Source: Limnanthes douglasii subsp. nivea (Eukaryota; Streptophyta; Magnoliopsida; Brassicales; Limnanthaceae). From it: a stretch of DNA of 64,000 nt. The notes beneath the pieces are model-generated. The model was given only the letters and a program-made list of their open reading frames with translations. It did no database searches and was not told where the DNA came from. Numbering within the stretch: position 1 is the first letter of the stretch; each line of letters starts with the position of its first letter. The translations under genes and the position numbers were made by a program. Of this stretch, positions 34,316-45,746 are shown piece after piece. Location: NCBI GenBank assembly GCA_036936605.1, contig JAUPFV010000002.1, positions 162,928,813 to 162,992,812 of the forward strand. The letters are read 5' to 3'.

Positions 34316-35316
34316 TTAACATCACGAGTTCTGATTGCAACCTCTTTAGGTTTGCCCTTGTTATCAATAGACAATGGTGTTCCAGATTTTTGGTTCACCT
34401 CTACATAGCTTCCTTTCTGATAATTGGTCTTCTCATCTTTTGCATAACTTGGCTTAATTTTTACTGCCCCTGAACCGTAACTTGATCTTGAGGAGTTCTT
34501 TCTTTTAACTTGTTGTTCAAATAGCAAAGCTTTGTGTAGCATCTCTTCTAGTTCAACATAATACTGATTTTCCAATCTGTCTTAAATTTCTCTATTTAAA
34601 CCCCCAACAAACCTTGACATTGTTGCCTCTCTATCTTCTGAAGTATCAGCTCGCAACATTAAGGTCTCCATCTCTTGATAATACTCTTCAACAGATCGGC
34701 TTCCTTGTGTTAATCTCCTCAGCTTTAGATGCAGCTCACGGTGGTAATGACTAGGAACAAACCTCTTCCGCATAACGGCTTTCATTTCTGCCCATGATAC
34801 TATAGGATGTTTCTCATTACGCCTTCTTGAGGTAACTAGTTGATCCCACCAACTAAGAGCATAATCATAAAATTCAGTAGCAGCAATTCTTACTCGATTG
34901 GTCTCCATGTAGTGTTGAACGTTAAAAACGAGTTCAATCTTCTTTTCCCATTCTAAATAGGCATCTGGATCGTTTTTTCCATGGAATGGTGGAATCTTAC
35001 TCTTGAGAGCTCCAAGATTGTCACGCATACGTTCGTCGCCCTCTCTTGTACGTCTATGGTGCCTTCTATGGCTGTTTCGAGACGAATTGCTTATGCGTTC
35101 ATAATATTCATCAGCGGCTTCATTTCTGAATTGTTCAGGTATTTCATGGTTTCTTCTTGGATTGGTTTGTCATGAACGGTTCCGCTCGTGGTCAGTGTTT
35201 GATTGAAGCTCTTCGCGAAAGGCATCTATCTTGGTGTCTATCAACTTTGTCATAGCTTCAATTAGAAGCTTGTTGTTATTGAAATTACTGTTTTCTGCAT
35301 CATTTGAATTAGACAT
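34316..35316 (-). pseudogene. gag: CRM gag of D (3' truncated)
   Basis: The start ATG at 35316 (MSNSNDAENS, as in B) is intact. The gag domain is readable at 35028-34582 (FHGKNDPDAYLEWEKKIELV, YALSWWDQLV), a stop follows near 34580, and 34575 onward continues to [11 protein letters not shown] at the first Cys of the knuckle. There the sequence changes strand into the C2 pol tail. No protease or pol follows, so D could at most encode a truncated gag. Confidence 0.85.
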
Positions 35317-35633
35317 CCTGTTCTACACAACAAAACAAAAACAAATCACCAGCAACAAGTCCTTGGAAAGTTCTTCAATTTATTTAAAACCATAAAACAT
35401 ATCCAAATCTGTTTTCCTAAGAATATTAAGAGATAAGTTTCACAACAGCACCTAAAAATGATTTTCTACGACTTTAAATCTCAAACAACTATAACTAGGG
35501 TGAAACAGATCAGAATTTCGTGATTCAAAATGAAATCATCACACTAACACTCAAATCTTCACAAACAAACTGATAATATAAAATAGATGAAGAAAAATTA
35601 ATGAGAAAGAGAATACCCAACTTTCAGAATGTT

Positions 35634-35645
35634 GCTTTGATACCA
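35634..35645 (-). other. Primer binding site, D (one mismatch)
   Basis: The minus strand reads TGGTATCAAAGC; a single G-to-A change from the tRNA-Met-complementary sequence of the other copies. Confidence 0.8.
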
Positions 35646-35647
35646 CT

Positions 35648-36518
35648 TGATAAACTCCTCCTAGAATCGGCACTCTGAAATGGGATAGGGATAACTTTGC
35701 AACCAGGAACCCAAAAGGATTCAAGGATCAAAGGATGTGGATCGATAGGTCACACAAAGGTTGTGGAAAGGCCTTTGATATTCCAACTGATCTTCCTTTG
35801 GATATGACGCACCAAATGAAGAACATGTTTTCTTGTGGATATTACACACCAACAAGAGAAGAGTAAAACTTAAAAAGTTTTTTCAGAATCAAAGATAGTC
35901 TAACCATTAGAATTCTGAGTACATAGTTTTTATAGGAGAAAGAACTAGCCTTCAACACAATTAAGGCTGTTCTTGGAAACATAATGCATGCCTCTCAAAC
36001 AATTAAGGCTTTTCTTGGAAACAAAATGCTTTAATATTGAAAATACAAAGTATTAATGATATAAGCTGGAAATCAGACCCTTCCCTCCTCCAATGACGTG
36101 GCTTTTGGTGTAGATGGGCCTTGGGCTTTTATTTCAACAAATGGGCAATGGTGAAGTGAAACAATTGCCTCATTAAAAACCTTGTCAAGAAAACCCATTG
36201 GGACAAAACTTGAACAAGGTAAAAAGAGTAAAATCGAGACACTTTCTCATTTGTTGAAATCAATTAGCTTGAATCAAGACCAAAGTGGTTTGACAAGCTT
36301 TTCCACCATACTTGCTGTTTTGATCACGTGGATTCTCTAGTTGATTAAGCAATCCTCCAACAGCTTTGTTAAATTGTTTTGCTCTTGATCGAGTTGTTGG
36401 ACCAGCCGGTAAAATAAGAATATCTTCAACTTCAAGCTCATCTTCTTTTTCAAGTTGTTCATCTGGTTCTTGCACATTTCCATGTTTTAAGCTTCTTGTG
36501 TCATCTAGGATCACATTA
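35648..36518 (-). repeat. 5' LTR of D (871 bp)
   Basis: On the minus strand it starts TAATGTGATCC (one G-to-A change from TGATG) and ends TTTATCA next to the PBS. It contains the pol tail, including [13 protein letters not shown], two U3 repeats and a TATA box near 35928-35934. Its ~23% larger U3 compared with C comes mainly from the second ~41-bp repeat. Confidence 0.85.
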
Positions 36519-37004
36519 ATACTTGTCCCTCTTCAAATACCCTTCTCTTATTGATGTTCGGCTTGCTTTGAAGGTGGACCTAGGAGGGCGATGATGTTTA
36601 TTCGTTCGTAGCTTTGCGGTCAAGATGTTGATAGCTTCCTGTAGTTCTGCCATGGTTGCCTTATTTTCTTGATCTCTAACTTTTTGGTCGTGATCGGCCT
36701 TACCTTGTGCCACTTGCATTGTTAGGATTTGCTGCTCCAGACACCTAACTTCAGTTGCTTCTTCTGGATAGTTGGGCTGGAGAGGTCGATCTGCAAGGTT
36801 GGTGATAAATTTTGCGATGGCTGGTGCAACTGCTGGGTACACTGCAATCGAGGAGTTTCTTTGTAAGTGTTCTTCCAAGTCTTCTTGGCCAGTCGGTGGT
36901 GAAAGAGTTGATCCCACGATTGGATCCATCGCTTGATTAGGGTTAGCCATGGGGATGCGTCTTTTGGTAGGTTCGATATCGATCTCGGATCTAGTTACTA
37001 CCAT
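36519..37004 (-). pseudogene. gag: Tat-lineage gag N-terminus
   Basis: An open minus-strand frame from ATG 37004 (MVVTRSEIDIEPTKR...) shows the N-terminal features of Tat-type gag: a short charged start, a Pro-rich segment, and then a long coiled-coil-prone helix around residues 85-130 (LEQQILTMQVAQGKADHDQK). It ends where CRM element D begins, so the capsid domain is absent. PBS and LTR lie just upstream in the correct order. It could be the other end of the minus-strand Tat element seen at 26056-26275, but this is inference. Confidence 0.65.
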
Positions 37005-37041
37005 TAGTGACTAGACTAAAAAAGGGGGGGGGGGGTTAGGG

Positions 37042-37061
37042 TTCCCACAGATAGCGCCAAA
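37042..37061 (-). other. Tat-type primer binding site
   Basis: The minus strand reads TTTGGCGCTATCTGTGGGAA, the form usual for Tat elements, between the LTR and gag. A run of about 12 C on the minus strand (37024-37035) follows it. Confidence 0.75.
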
Positions 37062-37069
37062 AAATTTTA

Positions 37070-37640
37070 TGGGAAAACCTACATCGATAAGCCAATATAG
37101 TAAATATTATTGATTTGGGAAGATTTAGAACATGATCCTAGTACATCGCTTTTCACCTTTATTTATACTACTTTTAGCCGTCACTCTTTTTATTTATTAC
37201 ACATAATTATCATAAGATACAAAGACTTGAACTGTAACGTTCGTTGATTATCCATAATCAGTGGTCTTGATTGTAGTCCTCAAGTTTACCTTCATAATGT
37301 ACTGGTACGTTATAATGATCATTTGTTTTCTGACTTCTCGAGCAGATCAACTTTCATCTTACGTACCTCGATCTGACCCTCAGTTTAGGGCTCGCTCGGT
37401 CTTGAATGGGTCCGGCTCGGCTTGATACATCTTATCTTTACTATGACTTTCACCCGTTCAGATCATGTTTCATGGTCGTGCTCGGCTTCGAGCGCGCTCG
37501 GTCTTGGACCTGCTCGGCTCGGTTCAAACTCTTATCGGCTCTTTCTCGCTATTTTGAGTGCACTCGCTCCTGTTATACTTCAGCTCTTCTTTGGTTTACT
37601 TCTTACTCTGCTCTGCTTTGTCTAACTCTTTTCCTTTATA
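37070..37640 (-). repeat. Tat 5' LTR, right edge uncertain
   Basis: On the minus strand the LTR ends ...GGTTTTCCCA at 37070, eight bases before the PBS. It contains a GC-richer part with repeated CTCGGTCTTG and GCTCGGC words (37390-37540). The outer end could not be fixed because no second copy is present; it is lost in or next to the copia LTR. Confidence 0.55.
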
Positions 37641-37647
37641 TCACTTG

Positions 37648-37913
37648 TGGATATCCACTATCTTATCAATAATGATCCACCATCCAAGAGCTTATGGATA
37701 CTTAAACACTCAACCTCAAGACTACACTCAAGGTAAAAGTGTTTCTTACACTCAACATAAAAAAAGTAGCTTGCAATCAACCTAAAGATGGTCTTACACA
37801 CAACCTCCACTACAAGAATAATTAATATTAAATATATTTCTAGAACATGGTTTCTTGATGGGCCTTACTGAGAGGGTTGGACCTTTTAAATGGGTCAAGT
37901 TTATGATCCAACA
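37648..37913 (-). repeat. Copia 3' LTR, truncated
   Basis: Starts TGTTGGATCATAAACTTG at 37913 on the minus strand, right after a purine tract (TTTAAGGGGTAG). Homology to the 5' LTR fades at about 37648, where it meets the Tat LTR. The two LTRs are considerably diverged, so the insertion is old. Confidence 0.7.
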
Positions 37914-37927
37914 CTACCCCTTAAACT

Positions 37928-40900
37928 TTATCCCGTGATCCCTAGTAGTTTTCTTAATCGTTTGAAGTCTTAGCTTTTGAGTGGCTTGGTGAAAATATCG
38001 GCAGCTTGATCTTGTGTCTTCCCATATTTAACTTGCACATCCTTTCTTGAAATACACTCCCTAATTTAGTGGTAGCAGACATCGATATGCTTGCTTCGAC
38101 CATGAAAGACTGGATCATTGGCTATTATCGACATATACTTTAGTTCGCTCATTTTGTGTTAGGTCTATCTCCTTCAAAAGATTTCTAAGCCAAATTGCAT
38201 GACTAACACATGTAGTAGCGGCATCGTATTTTGCCTCACAAGTAGACAACGTGACATTCAATTGTTTCTTTTACATCCATGTGAAGGAAATGTTTCCCAT
38301 AAAAAATAAAAATTCAGTAGTACTCCTTTGATTGTCTATATCTCCACCCCAATCACTATTTGCTATACCCAACAATTTTGTAATCATTAGAAATAGAATA
38401 GAGTAATCCAAAGTCAATTGTACCTTTCAGATAACGAAGGATTCTCTTTGCAACTTTGAAATGAGTTGTTGTTGGAGATTCCATATAGCGGCTAACCAAT
38501 CCAACTGCATAAAGAATATCGGGTCTCGTGCAAGTTATATAGCGTAGACTTCCCACCAAACGTTTGAATAATGTTGGATCTACACTTCCGTCTTATTCAT
38601 GCTTGGACATTTTGACTTCAAACTCCATGGGTGTGCTTATCGGGTTACAGTTCTCCATCTTAAACTTCTTAAGGATATCTTTTGCATAGCTTTTTGAGAG
38701 ATGAAAATTCTATCTTTTTGCTACTTAACTTCAATGCCAAGATAGTACGCCATGAGCCCCAAGTCTTCATCTCGAATTCCTTCGTCATAACTTCATTGAA
38801 TTTATTGAACATGTTTGGGCTACTTCCGGGGAAGATCAAATCTTCCACGTAGAGACACACAATCAAAATATCTCCATCTTTGATCTTGGCATATAAAGCG
38901 TGCTCGTAGGGACATTTGTTGAAGCCATTCTCTCAGAAATACTTGTCAATTTTACTGTTCCATGTCTTTGGTGCTTGTTTTAGCCCGTAAAGAGCCTTCT
39001 TTAGTTTCAATATCTTATCTTCGTGACCCTTGACTTCATGGCCTAACAGATATTGAATGTAGACTTCTTCTTCAAGGACGCCATTTAGAAATGCTGACTT
39101 TACATCCACTTGTTGTATATTTCACTTGTTTTGAGCTGCCAAAGAAATTGTTAGTCTAATAGTTTCTAATCGGGAAACGGGGGTGAATACCTCATCATAA
39201 TCAATTCCCCTATTTTGACTATAGCCTTTTTTAACAAGCTTTACTTTGTGTTTTTCAGTTTCCCCATTAGCATTTTTCTTTGTTTTGTATAACCATTTGA
39301 CACATATTGTCTTGCACCCTTTGGGAAGTGAGGTAAGTTCCCATATGACATTTTTCTCGATGGCTCTAATTTCTTCGTTCATCGCATCTCTCCATTGTTT
39401 CTCTTGTGTAGCTTCTTGAAATGTCATTGGTTCACAATCACCGAAGAGACAAAAGAGTGTAAGGTTATCCATTGGTTCAGTTACCTCATAAATATCACTA
39501 AGGCTTGAGTGGTTGATGTTGGTGAAGCATGTGGGGTTGCAACCTCTTCTGATTGGTCATTTGGTGTCTGCTCATGTTCTTCAATTTCGGGGAAAAATGT
39601 GAACTCATTTGTATGAGATCCAAAATATCATTCGTATTTTTCATCAACTATTAAGTCTCGGCTTATCACAACCTTCTTATTGTTTGGGTTGTACAACTTG
39701 TAGCCTTTGGAATTTGAGTCATAACCAATGAAAATAAAACTCTTGCTTTTATCATCGAGTTTGGCTCGTTGTTCGTCTGGTACATGAACATGAGTTACAC
39801 TTCCAAATACTCTGAGGTGTGAAATTATGGGCTTTCTTCCACTCCATACTTCTTGTGGTGTCTTTCCCCAAACACTTCTTTTTGGAGATCGGTTGGACAA
39901 GTAGACCGCACATGCTACTGCTTCCGCCTAAAACTCCTTAGGCACTTTCTTACTTTTGAGCATGTTTTGCGCCATAGCAAGGATTGTTCAGTTATTCCTT
40001 TCTGTCATACCGTTTTGTTGAGGAGATCTAGGAACTGTCAAGCGGCGACGAATTCCATGTGCTTCACAAAACTCTTGGAATTCATTGGATGTGAACTCCC
40101 CTCATGGGTCAGATCTCATGGCTTTAATCTGATTTCTGCTTTCCTTTTCCACAAGTGCTTTAAACTTCTTAAATATTCCAAAGACTTTGAATTTCTGTTT
40201 CAAGAAATATACCAAGTTTTTCTTGAAAAATCATCAATGAAGAGAAGGAAGTAGTTAATTTTACCTAGAGAGCCCGGTTTGATTGGACCACACACATCAG
40301 TATGAATAAGCTCAAGAGGTTTCTTGGCTCTTGATTCTGACTCATTTGGAAATCTTTTTCTGATTTGCTTTCCAAGCAAACATCCTTTACATAGTTGGTC
40401 AGGATGATTGATACATGGTAACCCTCTCACCATTTTCTTCTTGGACAATAAATTTAAACTTGTAAAGTTTTAGATGTCCAAATTGAACATGCCATAGCCA
40501 TGGTGAATCTTTGTAACAATCCTTAAGACACTTTGCAGCATCATTTTAAATATTCAAAAGGAACATTTTATTCTTTGACATTTGAACTTCAGCAATTAAA
40601 TCTCCTTTGGCATCTCTCATAAAAAAAACTATAATTTTTCATCTGAATATTATAGCCTTTTTCTAGGAGTTTTCCCAAGCTCAAGATGTTGTTTCTCATG
40701 CTATGTACGTAATAGACATTTAAAATTATTTGGTGACTACCATCTTTTGCACGAATAAGAATGTTACCTTTTCCTTTCACCGATATTTTGCTATCATCTC
40801 CAAAAGATACATTTCTCATCACTACTTCATTGACTCTATGAACATGCTTCTTTTCCCACACATATGGTTGCTTGCACCGGTGTCAAGATACCAAGTATTA

Positions 40901-41896
40901 TCTTGACCTTTATTAGTGTTTTTGTATGTTAGTAGTAACATATCTTTTTCCTCCGTCTTGTCCTCCACATAGTTGGCCCTCTCCTCAACTTTATTGTCGG
41001 GCCCTTGCATTTTGAAGCATAATGTCCAAACTTTTGACATTTATAGCACTCGATTTGACATTTATCATACCTCGAGTTCAGATTTCTGCTTCCACGACCT
41101 CGTGTTGAGCTTTCTTGTTTCTCGTAGTTGTAGTTAGAATTATTATTGTTGTAATTCCAGCCACAGCCATGATAACCACCTCGTCCGCGATCTCTACATT
41201 TAGCTCGGCCAAGTTGGTTTCCATCATCCCCTTGATTTGCATGCATGTCCATGAGTTTACTTTGAGGACTTGCTCAGTGATCTTTTGCTTCTTCTTGTTC
41301 TTTTATTCGTAGGCTTGTATTGAGCCTTGGAGTTCTTCAATCATCATTTTCTCCAAGTCTTTAGTTTATTCAGTCGTCACGACGATATGCTCAAATTTAG
41401 GATCTAATGAACAGAGTATCTTTTCTATTACACATACATCTTGTAACTTCTCACCATTTTTTTCAATTGATTAAAACGGTTGCTACTTTTGAGAAATATT
41501 CCGAAATAGATTCGGACGCTTTCATATGTAAGGATTCAAATTCACCTCTTAATGTTTGGAGACGTAGATTTTTCACCTTTTCGACTCCTTTGTAAGAGAT
41601 TTGTAATTTCTCCCACGCTTGCTTGGCGGAAGATGCGCTTTGAATTTTTTCAAAGCCATCATCATCTAATGTTTGATAGATGAGCAAGAGAGCTTTTTTG
41701 TCTCTCTTTCTAGAATCCTTCAAAGTTCTTTCTCTTCTTGAGTAAAGCTTGCTTCATCTTCGTGTTCGTCAAGCTCTTTTTCTACGGCATCCCACACATC
41801 ATGTGCTCTAAGGAGAGATTTTATCTTGATACTTCAATTTTCGTAGTTGTTGTTGTTGAGTGTTGGAACTTGGAACGATGATACACCGTTTTCCAT
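37928..41896 (-). pseudogene. gag-pol: Copia gag-pol polyprotein (broken)
   Basis: Starts MENGVSSFQVPTLNNNNYEN (ATG 41896). A gag helix region (41723-41463) is followed by a zinc knuckle CYKCQKFGHYASKC (about 41050) and protease WYLDTGASNHMCG (about 40885). The integrase zinc finger and core follow (40448-40200, HTDVCGPIKPGS, FIDDFSRKTW). Next are the integrase C-terminal part (VFGSVTHVHVPDEQRAKL) and RT (39472-39122). The catalytic RT box is CLYVEDLIF, where YVDD is expected, so the first Asp is Glu. RNase H follows (38559-38356, IRRYLKG-type) and ends ADIFTKPL at about 37950, with TAA at 37928. Numerous stops and frameshifts; inactive. Confidence 0.85.
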
Positions 41897-41946
41897 ATTT
41901 TTCAATATGTTGAATATTTAAAAATAAAATTTTGGATAGAGCTTGT

Positions 41947-41959
41947 GGCTCTGATACCA
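41947..41959 (-). other. Copia primer binding site
   Basis: The minus strand reads TGGTATCAGAGCC, complementary to initiator tRNA-Met. Confidence 0.9.
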
Positions 41960-41963
41960 CTTC

Positions 41964-42412
41964 GTTGGCGGAAAATATAAAACAACACTATCTTTAAAAC
42001 AAACAAACAACTTTGATACAAATTGAAAAGGAGAAATATTACAAGTCACTCTTGGAAGAAATATTTTTCTTTCACTCAAAAGAACATTTTTGTCTCTCTT
42101 TTCTCTCATTCTAATTTTTTCTCTAAGTTTACTTCTTGGTGTGTTTGGTGATACTCTAGATGGTAGGAGAGCTCCACTATTTATGGAACCATGATGGAGA
42201 CAAAGATCTACCATCAAAGCTCAATCTCAACCCCAACCTCAAAACTACACTCAAAGTAAATATGTTTCTTAACCCAACATAAAAAAATATCTTACATTCA
42301 ACCTAAAAATAGTAGTATATGCAACTCCCACTACAACAATAATTAATATTAAATATGTTTCTAGAACATGATTTTTTTTATAGGCATTGTTGAGAAGCCT
42401 GGACATTTTAAT
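41964..42412 (-). repeat. Copia 5' LTR
   Basis: Ends CCGCCAAC near the PBS on the minus strand. It shares the AATTAATATTAAATAT and TTTCTAGAACATG words with the 3' LTR. A TATA-like CATAAATAG lies near 42180. The outer end diverges at about 42412. Confidence 0.65.
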
Positions 42413-42973
42413 CAACCCTAACTTCAAGTTTCTACGGTGTGTTTTTCGCGTTGATGTACATGTTTAAAATACAATAATAACAACAACTCACAATATAATT
42501 AACACACTTCACAACATCACATGTTCAGCTGATAATGTAGTTCCGTTTAAATAATATCTACACCAGTAACACACTAATATACATATGTATACATATAAGT
42601 GCTATATCTACACCAGTAACACACTAATACACATATTTGCTTTCGGTGGGCCCCAGCATCCATATATTACACTGCATATACACAGTAAAATACCATAGCG
42701 TGTGCATGCAAGAAATCAAATTGATGCTGTTACACGTAGTACATTGCAATAACAACTGTCCCAAGTGTATCATTTGCCTAAAATCCTCCACACGATCTTA
42801 TACGTTAGTTAACATATATTACATATAAATTTTTTTTGTTTAATGTTCATACCATGTTTTGTTTATTATATATCACGTATGTATGTGTTGTGTATGCACA
42901 CTATACAATTATGCATACTCACAGTGGTCGCTATAAAACAGTGTATGCACACCTAGCAATGTCAGTTCTAACG
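42413..42973. other. AT-rich spacer with a 50-bp tandem duplication
   Basis: Non-coding. ATATCTACACCAGTAACACA occurs at 42554 and 42604 as part of two near-identical ~50-bp units; TATACATATGTATACATAT lies in the first. Confidence 0.7.
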
Positions 42974-43391
42974 TCAAGTCGTGTCTATAAAGCAAGAAAC
43001 AAAGATAAGTGACAGTGTGTGTTGATCAAGAACGGAAATAAAGTGAGAAATGCAATATAGATGAACATAAGTGAATGAAACAAAAGAGGGGGTCGCGTCC
43101 GAAGTCGACAACGTGAAGCGGACTCGAACCAGACTGGTGGTCCCGGCCTCATCACCTCTTATCAAGTCGTTGTTGCTCGGTAATATGGTGCCGGCCTCAG
43201 ACAATACATGGGGGCTTGTCATGTAGTCGCATGTGATTTCCACGATTGTGAAACCGCTCAATTGTTGGAGCTAACGGGGAGAGTTTCTTAGAGGAGGAAA
43301 TGCGTCCCCGTGGAGGAGGCTGTGACTGTGACGGAGGTAGTTGCTTTATCGGTGGAAGAGAGGGCCATGAGACGGTGATGGATCGTAGGCA
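42974..43391 (-). pseudogene. Host-like gene remnant, 3' part (unidentified)
   Basis: Continues the previous entry after removal of the 1.25-kb insertion. It contains a 95-codon frame (43261-42974, SGFTIVEITCDYMTSPHVLS...) with no family I know, and other frames with Ser/Thr-rich residues. Composition is again more GC-rich than the flanks. It may be a gene, or a transcribed non-coding region; only the shared composition and the bridging insertion link the two parts. Confidence 0.35.
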
Positions 43392-44644
43392 CCGGCGGAT
43401 TTACTATGGGGCTAGGGGGGCGCGAGCCCCCCCAAGCCTCAAGGAAGATTAGTATTGGGGAAATTTTTATTTTCGGAATTTTTAAAGAAGTTATGTTTAA
43501 AATGTTTGATCAATGGTCAAACAGCGTCGGTTTTGGCTGAAATTTGGACAGCATGTTTGGGACATATAAAGATTCAATATGTCCGGTTGGATTGTTATTT
43601 GATGCTACGGTTCGGGAGAAATTAGTTTTTGAATAGTGGAGTAGTTTTTGTAATATTATTCATTTTTGTTTCTTTTTTTATGTTAGTTTATTATGTTTAA
43701 AATTGTTGGTGGGTTGTAGATATTTATTATATTGAATTGGATATACTTTTACCTTCAGCTTATCATAATAGTAGAAGTGTTTTTGGTGGAATCTTCATAA
43801 GTTTCGTGGTCTTTTACTCTTCAGAACGTAGTGGTCTTTTCATATAAATATTCTGGTTGTTGATTTATTTTACCGTTGATTTATTTTGTTAATAAATCGG
43901 TTGTTTTATTATTTGGTTGGCTGTTTTGAAGTTAATATCGCTTGTGGTTGATATACTATTATTTGGGTCTAATAGTTGGTATTAGAGCTCCATACCTAGA
44001 CGAAAACGTGATATGGATGAAATTCTTGGATGTCGAAGATGATGAACTATCAGTCATGCTCATCAAACGGAGTGACTTTATTAGAGTGTATAAATATAGT
44101 GTCACTTGATTAATTGAAGTGACGCTAAGGAACTTCTAAGATGCTTTAATAAGAGTGAACAAATATATCCATTGTAAAACTTTATGACTTAAATATGAAT
44201 CATGAAACAACCTAATTAGAGGGAGCATTAGGCGAGTCAACTGAGGGGAGGTAAAAATGGTAGAATTTGTTATGTGCGACCAAATTTTCACGTCGGATAG
44301 GTATGAGAAGGATACAAATAAGTAATAACATATCTCAACTAGTATGAAGCCTTTTGATTTTATACATAAATGCTATCACTAGTACTAACTCGTATATAAA
44401 CATAAGATTATTTAGACATATGCCTCATAAATTAAATGTATAAATTTTTTTATATATTTAATTTCAATAAATATTCATGATTTTCTTAATCAATACAAAT
44501 GTCGGGATTAATTTTTTTTAATATTACCAGACAAATTATTAAAAAATAAATTAAAAGTACGAGGTGAATGAAAAAAAAATTAAAACATGTCTAATTTATG
44601 TAATACTTCAGCCCCTCCTGACCTGGATTCCTGGATCCGCCACT
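43391..44644. mobile_element. Mutator-like non-autonomous element (candidate) with 10-11-bp target duplication
   Basis: Flanked by direct repeats GATCGTAGGCA (43381-43391 and 44645-44655). The ends are imperfect inverted repeats: left ACCGGCGGATTTAC, right (reverse complement) AGTGGCGGATCCAGG, both running into a G-rich stretch (GGGGGGC and GGAGGGGC). A 9-11-bp duplication with such ends is typical of Mutator superfamily elements. No transposase frame is present. At about 43980-43995 there is a TTGGTATTAGAGCTCC word like a retrotransposon PBS. Confidence 0.6.
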
Positions 44645-45110
44645 GATCGTAGGCATGTCGATGTTTGGTTAATGTGGCGGAGGCGGTTGCACCGGGGGAG
44701 GATTTTTCAGGCGAGGAGCAGCTTTTGATAAACATCCAAAGCATTGGTTTTCTCTTTGGCCCGGTTTCCGTGTCTTGTTTTTGTTCGCGGGACGGGTCGG
44801 CTTTTGTGGAGAGAGCTTTAACGTGAGGGAGGTAATTAGAACGGAGCATGGTAGGCGCCGTTGAGTTTTCGGGGAAAACGTCTTGCTTGCTCCATCTCTT
44901 GTAGTTTTGCTACGAAGTTGAGGCGACTGTACTGTCGGAACGACGAGGATGTAGGGATGCCGATAAGCTGGCGGGGGAGGTTAACAGACAAGGAGAGAGA
45001 ATGACGGACCTTGAGCAGAGAACTGAGAGTGAGTCGCTCGATCGAACAGGATTTGGTAGATTTCAACTTTTCCATGTGGTGCGATTGCAGGTCACGCCTG
45101 TGTAAGCTAG
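44645..45110 (-). pseudogene. Host-like gene remnant, 5' part (unidentified)
   Basis: GC-richer than its surroundings and preceded on the minus strand by a TATA-like CTATAAAACC (about 45145-45154) and a possible start ATG at 45111 (MELAYTGVTC, then a stop). A second ATG at 45075 opens a 79-aa frame, and an overlapping frame (44849 on) reads YLPHVKALSTKADPSREQK. The switch between frames suggests a frameshift. I do not recognise the protein. The frame is interrupted at 44645 by an insertion with a target duplication and resumes beyond 43391. Confidence 0.4.
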
Positions 45111-45746
45111 CTCCATGGGTTTGGTGACGAGAAAGATTCGAGTGGTTTTATAGATTAAGGGGTGGCTGTGATAGGCACTCATGTGGTTGTGATGGTTGCG
45201 CGGAGGACGGATTAGATGGTTCTACAATGGTTCGTAGTCGTTTCCGTTCTATTTTAAGGTTGTTCTACCCATATATATGAAAAAATATATTTATTTTTTT
45301 AAACAAAAACGACTTTATACTACTTAGGTTAAGAAATTACATTTGTGTTTAAGGAGCCAAATGAGAATCTATTCCAAAATCAGGGTTTTTATCGCAATAA
45401 AACGTTAAAGATTAATTAGTCAAAACCGAACGGTCTCGATCGCCATTTATGGAGCTCAGATTCTATATCCAAAGCTTCAAACTCTACCCCTTCTACACCA
45501 GAAAATGCCAATGCATGAGCTTGAAATCCATTTAGCTCGAAGTAATTTGGAACATTAACTCTAAATAATCTCACAAAATAGCAAAGTCCCAATTTCGATC
45601 CCAACCAAACCCTGGTGAACTTCACTCTTCAAAATCTTCTTCAAATGAGCACCTCGAGCCAAAGATGGCCTCAACATAGCTTGTATTTGCTCACTCGATC
45701 ATGTCCAACACCTAGCTTCATTTTGCAAAAGAAAATAAAAGCTTCT
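45111..45746. other. Spacer; possible gene scrap at 45416-45625
   Basis: A 69-codon minus-strand frame (MKFTRVWLGSKLGLCYFVRL...) is open but unlike any family I know. The LINE homology ends at its right side, near 45747. Otherwise no features. Confidence 0.35.

Larger units (their letters stand above)
34314..36518 (-). mobile_element. Inverted partial CRM element D (gag, leader, PBS, LTR)
   Basis: Minus-strand copy that begins at an intact LTR end (36518) and stops inside gag, just at the zinc knuckle, where it is fused to C2. With C2 it forms an inverted repeat: 28676-30839 against 34314-36518. The outer LTR end abuts a Tat gag gene at 36519. Confidence 0.9.
37640..42412 (-). mobile_element. 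Ty1/copia retrotransposon (degenerate)
   Basis: Minus-strand order: 5' LTR (42412 to 41964), PBS, a single gag-pol frame (41896 to 37928), PPT and a truncated 3' LTR (37913 to about 37648). The domain order PR-integrase-RT-RNase H identifies Ty1/copia; RT and RNase H wording resembles the Tork/Tnt1 group, moderately sure. The outer ends of both LTRs are damaged, so no target duplication can be read. Confidence 0.85.

Noticed and set aside
37024..37035. Run of about 12 G
   Set aside because: Simple homopolymer between the Tat PBS and gag; length may also be a sequencing artefact.
37406..37785. Overlapping plus-strand ORFs of 67-88 codons
   Set aside because: They lie in the GC-richer part of a Tat LTR and the copia LTR, have low-complexity content and no family.
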